A stretch of DNA of 64,000 nucleotides from Vigna angularis (taxonomy: Eukaryota > Streptophyta > Magnoliopsida > Fabales > Fabaceae). Positions 1 through 13,229 of the stretch are shown in pieces; positions within the stretch are counted from its first letter, which is position 1; every line of letters begins with the position of its first letter. Where the stretch lies: contig NC_068970.1 of the NCBI RefSeq assembly GCF_016808095.1, positions 14,738,501 through 14,802,500 of the forward strand, in the 5' to 3' direction. The translations under genes were made by a program, and so were the position numbers. The notes under the pieces are model-generated. The model saw only the letters and a list, made by a program, of their open reading frames with translations. It searched no databases and was not told where the DNA came from.

Positions 1-466
1 CAACAAAATTAACCATTGACCTAACATTATTGGATGTTTATCAGAGCAAAAGTTGGCAAACGTTTGTCCTAAACAAATAATAACTTGATCAGCAAATTGT
101 TGAGACAGCAAACACCAGAAAGATTCACTTGTCAGCATGATTAAGAACGTTAGAAAGTACTTGCACGAGAGCTAGCAAATGACTCCAAGAAAAAAATTTC
201 AAATCCAACTTCTGGTTGTCAGATTAATGACAACAAACTAAAGTTAATGACCAAGTTTCTTCTTCAGCAGTGAAGTGTCAGCCAATGTAATAATTTCACA
301 TTAAACTATTACCAACAAATATAATGCTCATCAACATTCTCCCAGACTGCTCGTATATCATTATGTTTAATCCATATTATTATTCATGTTTGCTTTATCA
401 TCCATGATGCACATCCAGTACAAACTCAACTCTAAACCAACCAACCGGAAAACAACTGACAGTGCT

Positions 467-810
467 TGTTTGGAAACACATTCTGAGGTCAAAATACATG
501 TCTACACGGTGAAAAATGCAAAAACTAGAACTGGTGGCATTCACTTTGATGCTAAAAAACCACATCCATGAACTGTTTCAAAACACACTAAGTTGTATTT
601 GAATATTCCCACCCACCACAAATTGACATCCGAGCCAACCCAAAACCAACTAATAGACTAACCCAAAAGCAACTAATGGACCGTGTTTGGAAATACATTC
701 TGAGACAAAAATAGAAATCATTTCTAAAATGTGAAAAGTGCAAAAGTTAGAAAACTAGTATTCACTTCTATGTGAAAGACCACATCCATGATCCGTTTCT
801 AAACACTCTT
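467..810. repeat. Diverged direct repeat, about 217 bp period
   Basis: Two related copies begin at about 468 and 685 with gtttggaaa(c/t)acattctgag and both run on to a shared accacatccatga(a/t)c(c/t)gtttc segment near 565 and 780. They differ by many substitutions and indels, so the duplication is old. A related phrase recurs near 990-1010. Confidence 0.6.
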
Positions 811-844
811 GACCATTGGTACAGATGTGTACACGCACGTAGAC

Positions 845-1009
845 GCATTTGCATATCCACGTCCATTGGAACAATATGTGTTACCAAACACGTGGATTAT
901 AAGATATAGTTGCATTTGCATATCCACATCCAATGGTACAAAATGCGTTACTAAACAAGTCTGGTATAAGATAGGGTGTGGTAGATACAAATCCACAATC
1001 CGTTTCTAA
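845..1009. repeat. Short direct repeat, about 67 bp period
   Basis: The phrase gcatttgcatatccac(g/a)tccattgg recurs at 845 and 912, each followed by a related aca(a/t)atgtgttaccaaaca-type segment. The repetition makes open frames on both strands here, which are not genes. Confidence 0.6.
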
Positions 1010-1595
1010 ATACACATTAATAGCATATTTGTTTTTCTCATCAAATCAATTACAATTCAGGTTCAACTTTCACATGCACATAGAAACTACTCTGTTCAGT
1101 TTTATGTTTTCACGTACCTTTTTTGGTTTCGTGGAAGGTTTAAGAAAATAAACAAAACATTTTTTTAACCAAGGAGAAAACATCAGATTGTCTTTGAGCA
1201 GAAAGTCAAGATTCCCTCCATTTCTTCCATTACTAAGGCATCCGGAAAATAAATGAAATGGAGGGGATCTTTTATTGTGTTGAAAGTGCTGCCTAAACAA
1301 AATCGCTTCTCCACATAATTATTGTCTATTAGGGACACTCCAAAATGCAGCAGGAGCAACATATATAAATGTGATAAGTGCAAAGAAATTGAAAGAAAGA
1401 AAAAAAAAAAACAATCCTCCTGAAAATTTTGCAATCTTCTTAGAGAAAGAAATAAAGTGAGATGGGTTAGAATAAAGCAAAAAAAAAAAACGAAGGATGC
1501 GAAACAGATGCTAGGGTCCATATAGGATCACAATCAAAGAAAAAGCAAGACTCTCAGTGATTGAAAATAGATTTAGGTGAGTGAGGGAGCGCTAC

Positions 1596-2326
1596 CCGCT
1601 GTGCGTGTCAATGGCCTCAATCTGGCGCAAGGCTATCCACAACCAAAAGGTAACAATGTGGCCAGGAGCCATGGCAGGACCGAGAAAAGAGGGAATCCCG
1701 AGGATCAAGATCTCAGCCCAGTGGGCATAGGGCGCCGCGAATCCAATGGGAGCAGCGTACTCATGGTGAACGCAGTGAATCTTTTCGTAACCCCAACCGT
1801 TGTGCAGAAACCTGTGGATCCAGTAATTGGTGTAATCCTCCACCAAAAAGTAGACCAGCAGCTGAGCCAGGATCTCCCACCCCGACGGCAATGGCAACCC
1901 AGTCCTGATCCCGATCATCTGAAAAGTAAATAAAAATAAATAAATTAAGTAAACAAATCAGGTGATGTAACTGGTGAGGGTGAAGATGAGTGAAACCTTG
2001 ATGGAAGGATAAGAGACGAGCTGGAGGGGACCAACAACGAGGAAGAACATGCGCATGACGTCCTTGTAACATCTGAACATTTCGTCGAGGGACAAGCGAA
2101 CCTTGGGCTGGATCTTGTATGAGTCGAAAAAGGAGAGACGCTTGAGTTCAAGGAAGACAAGGGGGAGGGGGACGAGGGAAAAGATGAGGAAGAGGAAGAG
2201 AATGTTGTGGCAGTAGAGGAAGTAATCGGACTTGGAGGCGGAATAGTTGAACCAGAGGGTCTCGGCGAAGGTGAGGTTGCGCCCCAGCGCCACCTCAACC
2301 TCCGAAATGGAAGCGTAGGGAAGCAT
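1596..2326 (-). CDS. SMO1: Sterol C-4 methyl oxidase (methylsterol monooxygenase 1 type), 5' exons only
   Basis: The product is a membrane-bound, ER-resident di-iron enzyme of the fatty-acid hydroxylase superfamily that oxidises the C-4 methyl group of sterol precursors. Exon 1 (2326-1997, 110 codons) starts MLPYASISEVE, the usual start of plant SMO1 proteins, and holds hydrophobic segments near residues 40-60 and 92-105. A 78-bp intron (1996-1919, GT/AG) is followed by exon 2 (1918-1596) in the same phase. Exon 2 carries two of the three iron-binding histidine clusters: H145-RFL-H149 and H158-CV-HH162. The third cluster and the C-terminus are not in the window; about 217 codons of a protein normally near 300 are present. 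Nothing in the visible part is broken. The assignment to SMO1 rather than SMO2 rests on remembered family sequence. Confidence 0.9.
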
Positions 2327-3960
2327 TGTCACGGGAACCCTAGGACTGCCGGCGGCGGTGGAATTTGTGTTTGTGATAGGAATTGGGAGGGTGAGGTGGA
2401 AGAGGTGAGAGAGGTGAGAAAGGGCAGAATGCGTGATTTGGTTGGGGACGTGGTGGATGCTGCGCTGGACGTTTGTCTGTTGCAGATATTTGCGGGAATT
2501 TTCAAAATGCAGACCACCCCTATTTATAGACTCCACTCTCTTCTTCTCTCCGTCTCTGTCATAACCTTGTATAATACATGAATGAATCACACACAACCAT
2601 CATGCTAAAATCTTCCACCTTTTCTTTCCCACCATTGTTTATCTACGGCTACATTATTCCATAAAAATTATATATTTTAATAATCATTTTTTTTATCTAT
2701 AAACACCGTAATCTTCAATTCAGTCCAGTTTACACTTTTTTATTCTTTTATTGATTTTATTAAGCGTGTCATTCCATTAAAGCTGAAATCCCTTTTTTTT
2801 TACATCTTAGCATTTGAAATATTTATTTCGATTGATTAACCCATTATAAAGTGGCTTAGTTTAATATTGAATATTTTTAAAAAGTAAATTAGTAGTAAAT
2901 ATTATTATGAGGTTAATTTCCTGCAATTATTTTGCATTAAACATTTTCTTGCGTGTGTGTAACAATTAACGGGCTTTGAAATAACTCGACCATTCATTTG
3001 CTAATAATAATATAATAATATATAGACTTCGTCGTCTACATAAATTAAATCCTACCACTCGTTTTCTTGATATCTTTTCCTTTTGGTTTTTTTTCCTTGA
3101 AAAAAATAATTTTTTCCTATTTGGCATTGTTGTTTTGTTCTCCTTTCTGTGGGCCTGTAGCCATATGTATACGATAAATTAATTATTATGGCTCTTAAAA
3201 TGTATGATCTGTCCCCATGGAATTATTTGGTGCATGTGTAAAAAAAAAATAGAAAAATAATATTTTGATACACTTGAATCTTTTACATTTAATATTTTTT
3301 TTTTTGAAAATATAAAAGTTTATTCCTTTATTGTATGTTAAATTAATGTAAATATGTGTTGTTCTATTATTATTTCGAAAAGTATTATAATTTTCTAGCA
3401 ACAAATTATAATAAGCTGCATTGGAGAAGATATTACATATCAATGTATCTTTTATTTAAGAAAATAATGAAATATTTATTATTATTGTTAGGATTTTTTT
3501 TCTTAAATATTTACAAAAGTATATTTTTTAAATTATGAAGAAATAATTACGATCTTAAATACTAAACCTTTTAAAACACAAACTCGTGAAAATAGTTGTT
3601 GAAAAAAGGTCTTGGATGGAACAGGTAGGATGGACCAAAAAGTATAATTATAATAGAAGGAATTTTATTTTTTTTTGTAATTAACAAAGTAGTAGGACAA
3701 TGCTTTGATTTGGAGAAAATGAAAAATGTATTATTTAATGTGTTTGAAATTTATCTTTCGAATCTTTAATATTGTTAAATGATTATAATTAATTTCATTA
3801 ATTTTTTTACCGTGAGAGAGGATAATAAGTTTTATCACAAAAAATGTAATAATTTAACTATGAGATAGTAATATTAAAAACTTTGCATTGATATAATAAA
3901 TTAAAATGGGAAGAAAGAAAAAGTTATAATGAGAAGAGAAATTGTTGCTTTTAACTATTA
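2327..3960. other. SMO1 5' flank and intergenic AT-rich DNA
   Basis: The first 250 bp upstream of the SMO1 start should hold its 5' UTR and promoter (minus strand); a TATA-like word (plus-strand tatttataga near 2519) sits about 195 bp upstream of the ATG. Beyond about 2600 the sequence is AT-rich with poly-A and poly-T tracts. I see no gene or element in it. Confidence 0.5.
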
Positions 3961-3989
3961 TTAATAGATTAATTCTGTACGGGGAATTG

Positions 3990-4190
3990 TGTGTGTTAGT
4001 GTGGGTATGCATGTGTTAGTATATGTAGATTGTTGGTCGTGCATGTGTGTTAGTAGATGGGTATGCATGTGTAAGTGTGTATGTATATGTAGATTGTTGG
4101 TCGTGCATGTGTGTTAGTAGATGGGTATGCATGTGTAAGTGTGTATGTAGATTGTTGTTCGTGCATGTGTGTGAGTGGGGGTATGAGTGT
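3990..4190. repeat. Minisatellite, about 64 bp unit
   Basis: A GT-rich unit with the phrase gtgtgttagtagatgggtat followed by gcatgtgtaagtgtgtatg and tagattgttggtcgtgcatg repeats about two and a half times with a period near 64 bp (units around 4047 and 4111). Degenerate GTGT-rich sequence continues on both sides. The small plus-strand ORFs here are repeat translations. Confidence 0.75.
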
Positions 4191-4275
4191 GAAAAATGTG
4201 ATGTATCACCAAAATGTTATGTTTCATATACAAAACTATATATTTAAAAAGTTCATTTTACATAGGTTTGTAGTT

Positions 4276-4687
4276 AAAGATGACAACGGTGGGTCGGCAC
4301 GTGCCTGTCTGCAACTTGATTCACCATATTAAAATATATTCGTTACTCCATTTATTATCCACGTGATACTCCGTATAGAAAATATCAGTCAATATTTTAA
4401 AACCCACGAATATCTGACAAAAAAAAATATATTTTATATATTTTTAAAATAAAATTACAATATATATAATAATATAAATTAAATTAAATATAAATTAAAA
4501 TTTAATTTTAATTAAATTTAATCTAATAAAATATAATTTAATTTAATTTTAACTAAATTTAATTAAAAAATATATAATTTAATTTTTTACATGTAGCGAG
4601 TATTCGCAGATCGGATAGTATATTACCCGTATCTAATTCATTTAGAAGCGGATATTGAAATATCCGCTACCCGTTAAATTATCAATG
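4276..4687. mobile_element. Decayed hAT-type MITE, same family as 27685-28235
   Basis: The left end reads gatgacaacggtgggtcgg and matches the outer end of the well-preserved hAT MITE at 27685-28235, in the opposite orientation. The right end carries the matching atccgctacccgttaaatt block and the AT-rich core is also shared. Both terminal sequences have drifted and no clear 8-bp target duplication remains, so this is an older copy. Confidence 0.7.
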
Positions 4688-5025
4688 AAGCTAGTATTCT
4701 TTTAACCATATTTTATACTTTATATTAGGATCATTGAGGTTTTATCTTCACCTAAAAATTATCATCCTCTTGTTGCTTAAGTGTTATATAAGCGTTACAT
4801 TGATCATACAATCCAATAAATTATGGAAATTTTATTCACTTTAATGTTTAATAACCACTTGTTGTTTGATTAAGGATATTTATTGTGTTAACGTCACACC
4901 TTAATATTTGAGTGATAACTTGTCATTTAAGATTTTAAAAAAGACAGAATAATTTTGACATCTCATTATAGTGAAGTCATAACTTAAGTGATATGTTATG
5001 TTTTTTACTTTCATGTTGACACTTA

Positions 5026-5334
5026 GACTTTGTTTACTTAAATGGATTTGAAGGAGAGTGATTGACTAGATTTGAGAGGATTTAAAAATAATTTTTGTTG
5101 TTGTTTATTTGAGTGAATTTGGAGGTAAGTGAGAGTGAGAGTGAGAGTGAGAGTGGATTTAGAAGTAAATTTTTTTAATTTATCAAATCAATCAAATCAT
5201 ACACTAATTCTGACAAACGTTGCTTCCAAATTCACTCTCACTTACCTCCAAATCCACTCAAATAAACAACAACAAAATTTATCTTTAAATTCACTCAATC
5301 ACTTTCCCCCAAATCCATTCGAGTGAACAAAGGG
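5026..5334. mobile_element. Tourist-like (PIF/Harbinger) MITE, copy 1
   Basis: This 309-bp element has long terminal inverted repeats: the left end begins GACTTTGTTTACTTAAATGG and the reverse complement of the right end begins CCCTTTGTTCACTCGAATGG, with complementarity for over 100 bp on each side. It is flanked by TTA at 5023-5025 and 5335-5337, the 3-bp TWA target duplication of PIF/Harbinger elements. A gagagt microsatellite lies in the left arm. It has no coding capacity. Related copies are at 13917-14215 and 12020-12468. Confidence 0.88.
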
Positions 5335-5337
5335 TTA

Positions 5338-8300
5338 ATGACATTACTTTAATAATAATGTACAACTTAAACTATATAGTCTAAAATCACATAATTTTAT
5401 GATTTATCATATTTATAAAATTATTACTATAGATTTATATCTCCTTTTAAATATCCATGACTTTCTTTTCAAACTACATATTAATTTTCAATTTTCCAAC
5501 AACTTTCCATAAATATATTCAATTATACCATTTTTTTTTGCCATATCCAAATGTATACAATATTATTCAAACAACCACATTACTTCAAAAACAATATATT
5601 TTACTTATATGAATTAACAAATATTAATTGATACTTAAACACTATAAGAATTTTGTTTATTTATGAGAGAATATTACCGAAAAATTGTAATTTGTTGATG
5701 AACTCTAATTTACAGCATTTAAATTACTAACAAAATTTTTGTTAATACCTTACCAACATAGTTACATACGATGTTGGTCTATTAGTAATTTATCATCATA
5801 GTTATTTACAAATATTTTTTTGTCGATAAATTTGTTGGCACTTTGGACAACAGATTTTCCGCCTAAACTGTTGGAGTTTTTCATTATATTAAGGGGAGAT
5901 GGGTGATGGTGGTGGTGGTTGGGCAAGTTGATGGGTGATGTGGGGGATGGTGGTTGACATAGAGACTCATTGGTGGCTGACACACTTGACGGTGGTTGAT
6001 GTAGGAAGTAATGGTTGACGTGGATGCTAGTAATGTTGGTAATGCTCGTTGCGGTGGTGGCATGATGAAAATGACCTGGACTATGGTGGTGCCTGACATA
6101 CTCATCAATGGCTGATGCCGATGACATTGGTAATGTCCGTTAAGGTTGCTAATGACTGTGACAATAGTAACATGATGAAAATGACATGGATTGTGGTGGT
6201 AGAGTGGTGGAAAGACAACAATATTTATCGAAAAAAATGTAGAGAAAGAAAAAAAAATCATATCCCTTAGAAGACACAATACTAAATGAGATCTAAGCTG
6301 AACCATATAAAATATTGACATCACTCTTTATTCAAAACCTTAAGACAATGAGTTAATGGATCTTATATCCTTATATAATGTTGTATTTTTTCATTTCTAT
6401 CCAATGTGAGACTTGAACTGACATTTGAATTCTCAACAATAAACACAATTTTTATATGGTATTATACCAACTAACAGTGAACATTAAAAAAATATACAAT
6501 TGAGAATATGCAATTTTCTTTTTGTAGTGAAATAGCTTCTCTTACGGAGGCTCGCCTACTAAGAAAATCACTATACACCTTCAAAAATCCAAACTACTCT
6601 TCAAACGTTTAGCTTTTATATCATCAACAGATTTCCTTGATTAGAATTCAAAGAAAGAATAACAAGAGGTTAATTAAATCAACTAAATGAAGTGTTTAGT
6701 CTAATAATAATTTGATAGAACCATGTTGATTTACCATTTATTATATCTTCAAAAGATATAATTTATTTAAAGAAGATATAACTTTCGAATTTAGAGAGAG
6801 ATAAAATTTTAGAAATATTAAATTCTTATGAAATAAAGAATGAAATTGTTGTAAAATATTTATACACCATTCTTATTTTTTATTCTATTAAAACTATTAT
6901 TTCTATAAAGTTAATTTCTTACAAAGATAAGGATTTTACCTTTTTTTATAAAAATTTAAAATTGTTTGGTATTTCACTAAAAACATACAATACGTTTTTT
7001 TTTTAAATATATGTAAATATTGATTGTGAGATTTTTTAATTTATAGGTTATATAAAAATTTAGTACGCTTAATATTGAATTAATATCAAATATTCAGCAG
7101 CTAAAATGATAAAATGTAATATCAGTAAATAGTTACGATTTTTTTTAATGAGAATCACTTCTAAAATAATTTAATTTCTCGTTTATATTATAAGGATAAT
7201 AAAATAAATAATTTTAATTTATATAACTAAATGATTGTATATAATAAAAGTTCTGAGAAACTAGTTCCCTTTACACATCAGAAAAGACGATCACTTAGGA
7301 TTGAACTCTATCTGTTTATTATAAACGATTTAATAAATGAAGTTATCAATTCATTAATAGGATAAATTCACTTAAAGCAAAAGCTAGTGAATAGGAAAGT
7401 GGGGATATTTAATTACAATTAAATTAATGTTGTCATTTGTCCTTTGGTAACGGGACCTTCTTTTATTGAACTGTACACATTTAATTTATCAAAGAAGTTA
7501 CAGAGTTGTGATGGCGACAAAATTCCTGAGTTAGATGCTTTAATGTACTATATAATAAAATATCCAAGTGTCACTCATTCAATGCAGTGTGTCAATGTCA
7601 TTGAAATGCATAATATATTTATTATTATTATTATTATTATTATTAAGCACGTAAACTTCAGCACAATATTGTTATTAATAAAGTAAAATACTATAATTAG
7701 TAGAGGAAAATGAAAATGAATTTTTGACAATATGATTTTACATGCAAATACAAATAGATGCATAAAATCAATGAAATTTGATTAAGAAAATATCTTAAAC
7801 TCATTTGGAAGCTTTTGTTTTGTAATAGTAACAATGTCATTCACTGCTCGTATATCATAGTGTAAAAACAGCGTATAACATCACACGTTCAACGTTCAAT
7901 CATTGAATAACCAACATTAAAAATGACCAGTTATATTTTTGTAAATAAATAAAATTATTAAACATCGTTTAAATTTGTAATTCAACATCAATTTGTTATA
8001 TTGGGTAAATTTTGTGAAAATGTTTGGCCCGAAAATGAAAATGTATGTATGTATGAGATTGAATGCCCCAACATTAGACGTTAAAAAGTTAATGAATTCA
8101 ATAAAAATTTGAGTAGGAGATTGAAAATTCATTCACTTTATCTCAGCGCGCAATACCCTCTTCTCTGCTCAAACTTTTTTGGAACAAAGTTTGACGACCA
8201 TCACATGTAATCTTTCTTTCATTTGTTACAAATGCATGTTAATTAACTACTTTAGGTATGATTTTCGTTTGTTTTTATCGATTATTTTCGGGTTCTTGTC

Positions 8301-11300
8301 CTTCTTAGGTGCATTCTGCTTTCTCTCTCACTGATGACAATACTTTATTTCGACGAACCCACTTTTGAAGGTTAGTTTTCGTTTTTCGTTTTGAAGAACT
8401 TATTTGTTGAATTTGTTTTTTTCTTTTGAACTTGTTTGTTGTTTTTGTTTGGTTGAACATGTTTGTTGTAGTTGTTTGATTGAACTTATTTGTAGTTTGT
8501 TATTGTTTGTTGTTGATACTATACTACACGTTCATAGTTCATGTTTTATAAAATATTAAAAATTAAATTTGTTGTTTTTCTGCGTTTCAGGTCTCGTAGA
8601 ATTGTAAGGGAGGATAACAGTTAATTAAAATTTGGCTTTTAATTTTGATTATAATTTCATAAATTGAATTGGATTAGCTGTTAAAACTATATAAGGAATA
8701 ACACAGCAAAATTAGTTTGAAGTAATTTTTTATACGCTTTTTTCCTTTATATTAAAAAAATATTTTTAATATATATATATATATATAGGATAAATTATTA
8801 TTATTTACTTATTAATGAAGTTGATATATAAATATGCAATGTATCTTTTTTTTATTTAGGTTACACTTAAATTTGTTTAACTTTAGTTAATATATAATAT
8901 ATCTGAAATATGATTTTAGTTTCTAAATATGAATGCGAAATTTAAATTTGTCATTTTTTTAAATTTTGATATATTTTAGTTTTACAATTTTAAAAAATAA
9001 ATGAATTTTTTTTTAATCTCACAACGTTAATTATTTTATGTGTTAAATAAGATTTTAAACTAACATTTGAATTTGAACATGTTAAATGGTATAAACAGGT
9101 GAGACATTAATTTAAAACATTATTTGACATGTAGGAAAAATAATCAATGTAATAATCATGAGTACTATATTTTTTTTTTAAAATTTAAAAACTAAATTGT
9201 ATCAAAATTTAAGAAAAATAACAAATTTCAAGGGTCAAAATTTAGCAAATAAAAAACATATTTAGTATATTATATGACCTAAAAAAATATATCCAATATT
9301 TGTTTCTTCAACTCTGATTTAACTTGACAAAAATTGAATATGAACTAAAATCTTTCAGGTTGATTGATGGATTAAAATAAAAAAAATTATGATTTTCTGA
9401 ATATTAAAAAAGATGTGTTTAAATTGGTTAATAAGTAATTAAATATGTATAAGTTTGAACGCTCAACCAATTCTTTAATAGTTTGTATTTGAATGGTTAA
9501 TAGTTATCAGTACTTTTATAGTATAAATTATATTTTATTAGTATAAACATAAATTAATCGTCTTTTACGTATTTTTATACATGTTTATTATTTTGTATGA
9601 GTTGAAGTATTTTTAATATTTTTTCTATCTATTATAATTTTGTTGCCTATAAAAAGAAATTGCACATGCCGAACAAACAAATAAACTTAAAGTAAGTGTT
9701 TACTAAAGAAACTAGAAAGATGAAAAATTCTTCAACGTTTTAAGAAAAAGAACACAAAGTTCATAAATACATTAAAAGTTCATAAACACATATAACAAAA
9801 CTACATGAAATAAGTTTTATAGAAAGTACAAAGAAAACATGTGAAATATATAAAATTAAACCCAAACGTGGGTTTGTTTGTCTTAGCTCCTGTAGTCTCA
9901 CAGGAAGAGTTCACATGGAAATGTACTTTTTTTAATGTATCATACAAGAATAAATAATGAAAAACAACGGCGATCTGGTAAATGAATTACAACAATTGAG
10001 GTAACCGGTGCTCCATCATCGCCATTGGTAAAGTACAATTCCTGTGCCTCTTTTTGACTCCTACCTATTGGTCATAGGATCGATATATAGCAAGATAAGA
10101 TAGTGAAAAGCTGGTCCCTGTTGCTGCTCACACTTTCTAAAGGTGCAAACTAATATTTCTCATGCCAATCCAAAATGCTAGGACTCTTCAATTATATATG
10201 TTTTTGGCTCCTTCTTACACCTTCATTAATTACCATCATTTTAAGCTTTCAAATTATGTTAGACAATTAACCGCACAACACAGGTGTTAGATTACCTTTT
10301 GTTAGTCCTTCCCAGACCCAACCGGGAGCATCACTTAACACTCATCATTATCTTTCATCTTCCCTTTGCAAACCCTATCTTTTAATCATTTGTTCCCTTC
10401 ACGCTCTTGCTTCCTGTTCTTCCAGTCACCTTATTCACATAATTTTCACTTTCATCTCATCATATCCTTCTGATTATCAGTCTCTCATATACTTTTACAC
10501 TTAACTTCATCATAATCTATATGCCTATGCCGTAGATATCATATATACTTAGTCATCAAACAAATTCACTATTGTTATTATTATTTCTCAATCATATGTA
10601 TTAACATCTACAACGATTCTGTGTTACTTACTTAGTTCACCTTACTCAAAAATTGATTATCACTACAGTGATCATAACTCGTGAAGCATTATTAATAAAA
10701 AATACCACTATTGTTCCTTCTGCCATGCCAATTTTCTTTTTCTTCTACACTTATTTGTTTGACTATAATTACTGACAATCAATTCCTTCCACCTTTTCTG
10801 CAACTTTTGGCAAACTCCAAAGTGAAAGCAGGTCGTCTTCATTGAACTGATAACCCCCAACTAATCACTGCATGCTATCAATATTTCAACCCCACTTTTA
10901 TTACGCGACCCTAAGTGCCATAATTGGAATATCAGAGCTGCAATATATTTCATCATCAAATAGAATGATAGATAGATAGATATGCGTATTTCCAGCCTTT
11001 AATTTTCCAGGTCAATTAAATTCCACTGGTACAATTTTGAAAAATAAATGTCAAGTCAACTATTCTTTAACCTAATATCAGGTGTTTTTATTTTCTATCT
11101 CTGAGTATTTTCTTTCTAGCAGAAAATTAAAGATTAATATCTGAAAATAATGACATGTAATGTATCTAACCGGTGCATGCTTCTGAAAGTACATATACTG
11201 AGAAACATGCAATACATGGCTTCCATCTGACTGTAGAGAGAATTTTGAATAGTAGGGCTAATAAGTGTGAAAAAAATGATGGGGTGGGACAGGGAATGGA

Positions 11301-12016
11301 TACTTTGAGACATGAATTGGATGAGTGGTGTTTGCAGTGACGATGATGTGATGGGTGCAAATGATTTGGTGGGTGGACTAAAATGACCAGTGCAAAAGAT
11401 TCTCCTACTGTTGCATGCTGTGCTTTCCTGTAGCTGTAAAATGTTGACAAAATATGTTACATCACAAAGGCTGTGTAGTGTATATGGTGAGAACTGATTT
11501 GCATGCGGAGTTTAAGCATTCATCGAGTACCATGTGGCCTATATATGTACAAAAAATGGTGACTGTTAATAGCCATGCTGGCTTTCTCAAAAAGGAGCTT
11601 TAAACAATGGCGGACCCATTCATTGCAAACTACAATGTGGGTCTTCTTGCTCAAAATTTTCCATCTATACACCATGCCTCGCCGTGAAATGAATTGAATA
11701 CAGATGGAGCTTTTGGTTTATTGACCAAGTTGAACTCGCACTATGTGATCTACTCATTGTTTTTTGGAGCTGGTCAACATTTCCAATCGATTCGCTTTGC
11801 CAGTTACCTGAGCAAAAGAGCCTTGTAAGTGCGTTCAAATCTAGAGGGATTATATGTCCTTGACTACAACGCATCAATGATATGAATTAGCCTCTCAAAG
11901 AGAGGACAAAGCCATGGAAATGTGTGCTACATGCATGGAATTATTTACCCAATATTATTCTTTTCATTAAAGATACTATGATACAAATTTAACTTTTGAA
12001 GTATACAGCTAAAAAC
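5338..12016. other. Long intergenic region without a recognisable gene
   Basis: This stretch is AT-rich. Around 5880-6200 is a G/T-rich low-complexity block rich in ggtggt and tgatg words that gives proline- and histidine-rich minus-strand frames without domain character. Around 6280-6460 is a block (atgagatctaagctgaacc, then ccaatgtgagacttgaac) that resembles an interspersed legume repeat I could not classify. A (TTA)n run lies at 7617-7645. The less AT-rich part at 9900-11900 holds only short frames, and I could not support any gene in it. Confidence 0.5.
7617..7645. repeat. (TTA)n microsatellite
   Basis: About nine uninterrupted units of a TTA/ATT trinucleotide repeat. Confidence 0.9.
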
Positions 12017-12019
12017 TAA

Positions 12020-12468
12020 GAGTGTGAGAAATTATTTTGGGGAAAGTGAGTAGATGAATTTGAAGGTGAATTAATTATTTATTTGAGTAAATTTGGAAGT
12101 TACTAAGAGTGAATTTAAAAATAAAATTTGTAAAAATTAGTGTAGGATTAGACTGATATGACAGATTAAAAAAATTGTTTAATTGGTAAAAATTAAAAAT
12201 TATTAAAATACTCTAAATTATTAAAGTAATATAAAATTATAATTATTATTATTTATATTATTATTATTATTATAAAAGTATGAAAATTATTTATCAAAAG
12301 CCAAGATTCGCTCATCATTCCTTCCAAATCTTCTGGTGATAGAAGAAAACATAATCTCGAAAATCCTTCCATTTCATTTCTAGTTAATCTTTGAAAGTAA
12401 ATACAATTTTTTTTAATTATCCTCGTCCTTATGTGTGAATAGGACAATTCCTTCAAACAAATAGATCC
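12020..12468. mobile_element. Tourist-like MITE family member, diverged copy 3
   Basis: Bases 12040-12180 match the interior of the copy at 13917-14215, including the shared phrases tttatttgagt(a/g)aatttgga and aaaattagtgtaggatt. The right end, reverse complemented, starts GGATCTATTTGTTTGAAGGA, similar to the family TIR. TAA flanks the proposed element at 12017-12019 and 12469-12471. The left TIR is strongly diverged, and the middle carries an AT-rich segment that lengthens it to about 450 bp. Confidence 0.6.
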
Positions 12469-13229
12469 TAAAAATATACAAGGATAAAACTAAATTCATA
12501 AAAATTTCTAGAACAAAAAACAATTTTCAAAGTTGATAACTAAAAGGGAATGTTAAACACTCATTATTAAGTTTTTTGAAAATTTTATGTCGGGTTTTTT
12601 TATATGACTTTGCGTGTTCTTGTTTTTCAGGAAATGGATTACACCATAAATATTTATGAAGGTAGGTGGCATTAAACAAAATTGGAGTATCTTATGCAAT
12701 TTAAAAGAAAAAATTATAGGAGGCTTCAGTATAGTGTTTCTTAAATAAAAATGCTTCATTTATATTCATAACGTTTTATTTAAAAGCAACACGGAATGTT
12801 TAATCACCCACAAATATTAAAGAGAAGAAAGAAAGAAAAACTTTAGCCATCTTATACTCTTAAAAAGTTTCATGTAAGTTATTTTAATTGTGATTTAAAT
12901 TCTCAGTAAGTTATGTAAAATGTGAAAAAAAAAACAATTTAACAAATAAAATAAATATACTGGAACACTCGGAGTATCCTGACCCGTATACAAAATAAGC
13001 ATCCAATGTTTTTTTGTTAATAGGTCCACGCTTTTCATAATTAAGACCTATACATTTGATAATAAAAATTGTTGTCCTATACCCATCTAGAATTAATCTT
13101 GACACATTAACAAATCCAACACAATATATCAAACAAACATATAGGTCAAAGTGCACAATTACATGGGAGAACATATATCTTCAACAATAAAAATTGTTGT
13201 CCTAATTGTTTGTGTTCATACCTTTGCTA

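Larger units (their letters stand above)
1..1595 (-). other. Intron of the SMO1 gene running off the left edge
   Basis: After the exon 2 donor at 1595-1594 (minus strand) I found no coding match to the missing C-terminal part of sterol C-4 methyl oxidase, in particular no third histidine cluster. The stretch is therefore most simply intron, or a break in the gene. Its long minus-strand ORF between 1183 and 1521 has no recognisable domain. It contains diverged direct repeats, listed separately. Confidence 0.55.

Noticed and set aside
809..1009. Overlapping small frames on opposite strands
   Set aside because: They result from a short direct repeat inside the SMO1 intron.
1183..1521. 112-codon minus-strand frame downstream of SMO1 exon 2 as a further exon
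   Set aside because: Its sequence does not match the expected SMO C-terminus, and the third histidine cluster is absent.
5762..6324. Histidine- and proline-rich minus-strand frames
   Set aside because: Low-complexity GGT/GAT-rich DNA, with two frames overlapping and no domain or splice structure.
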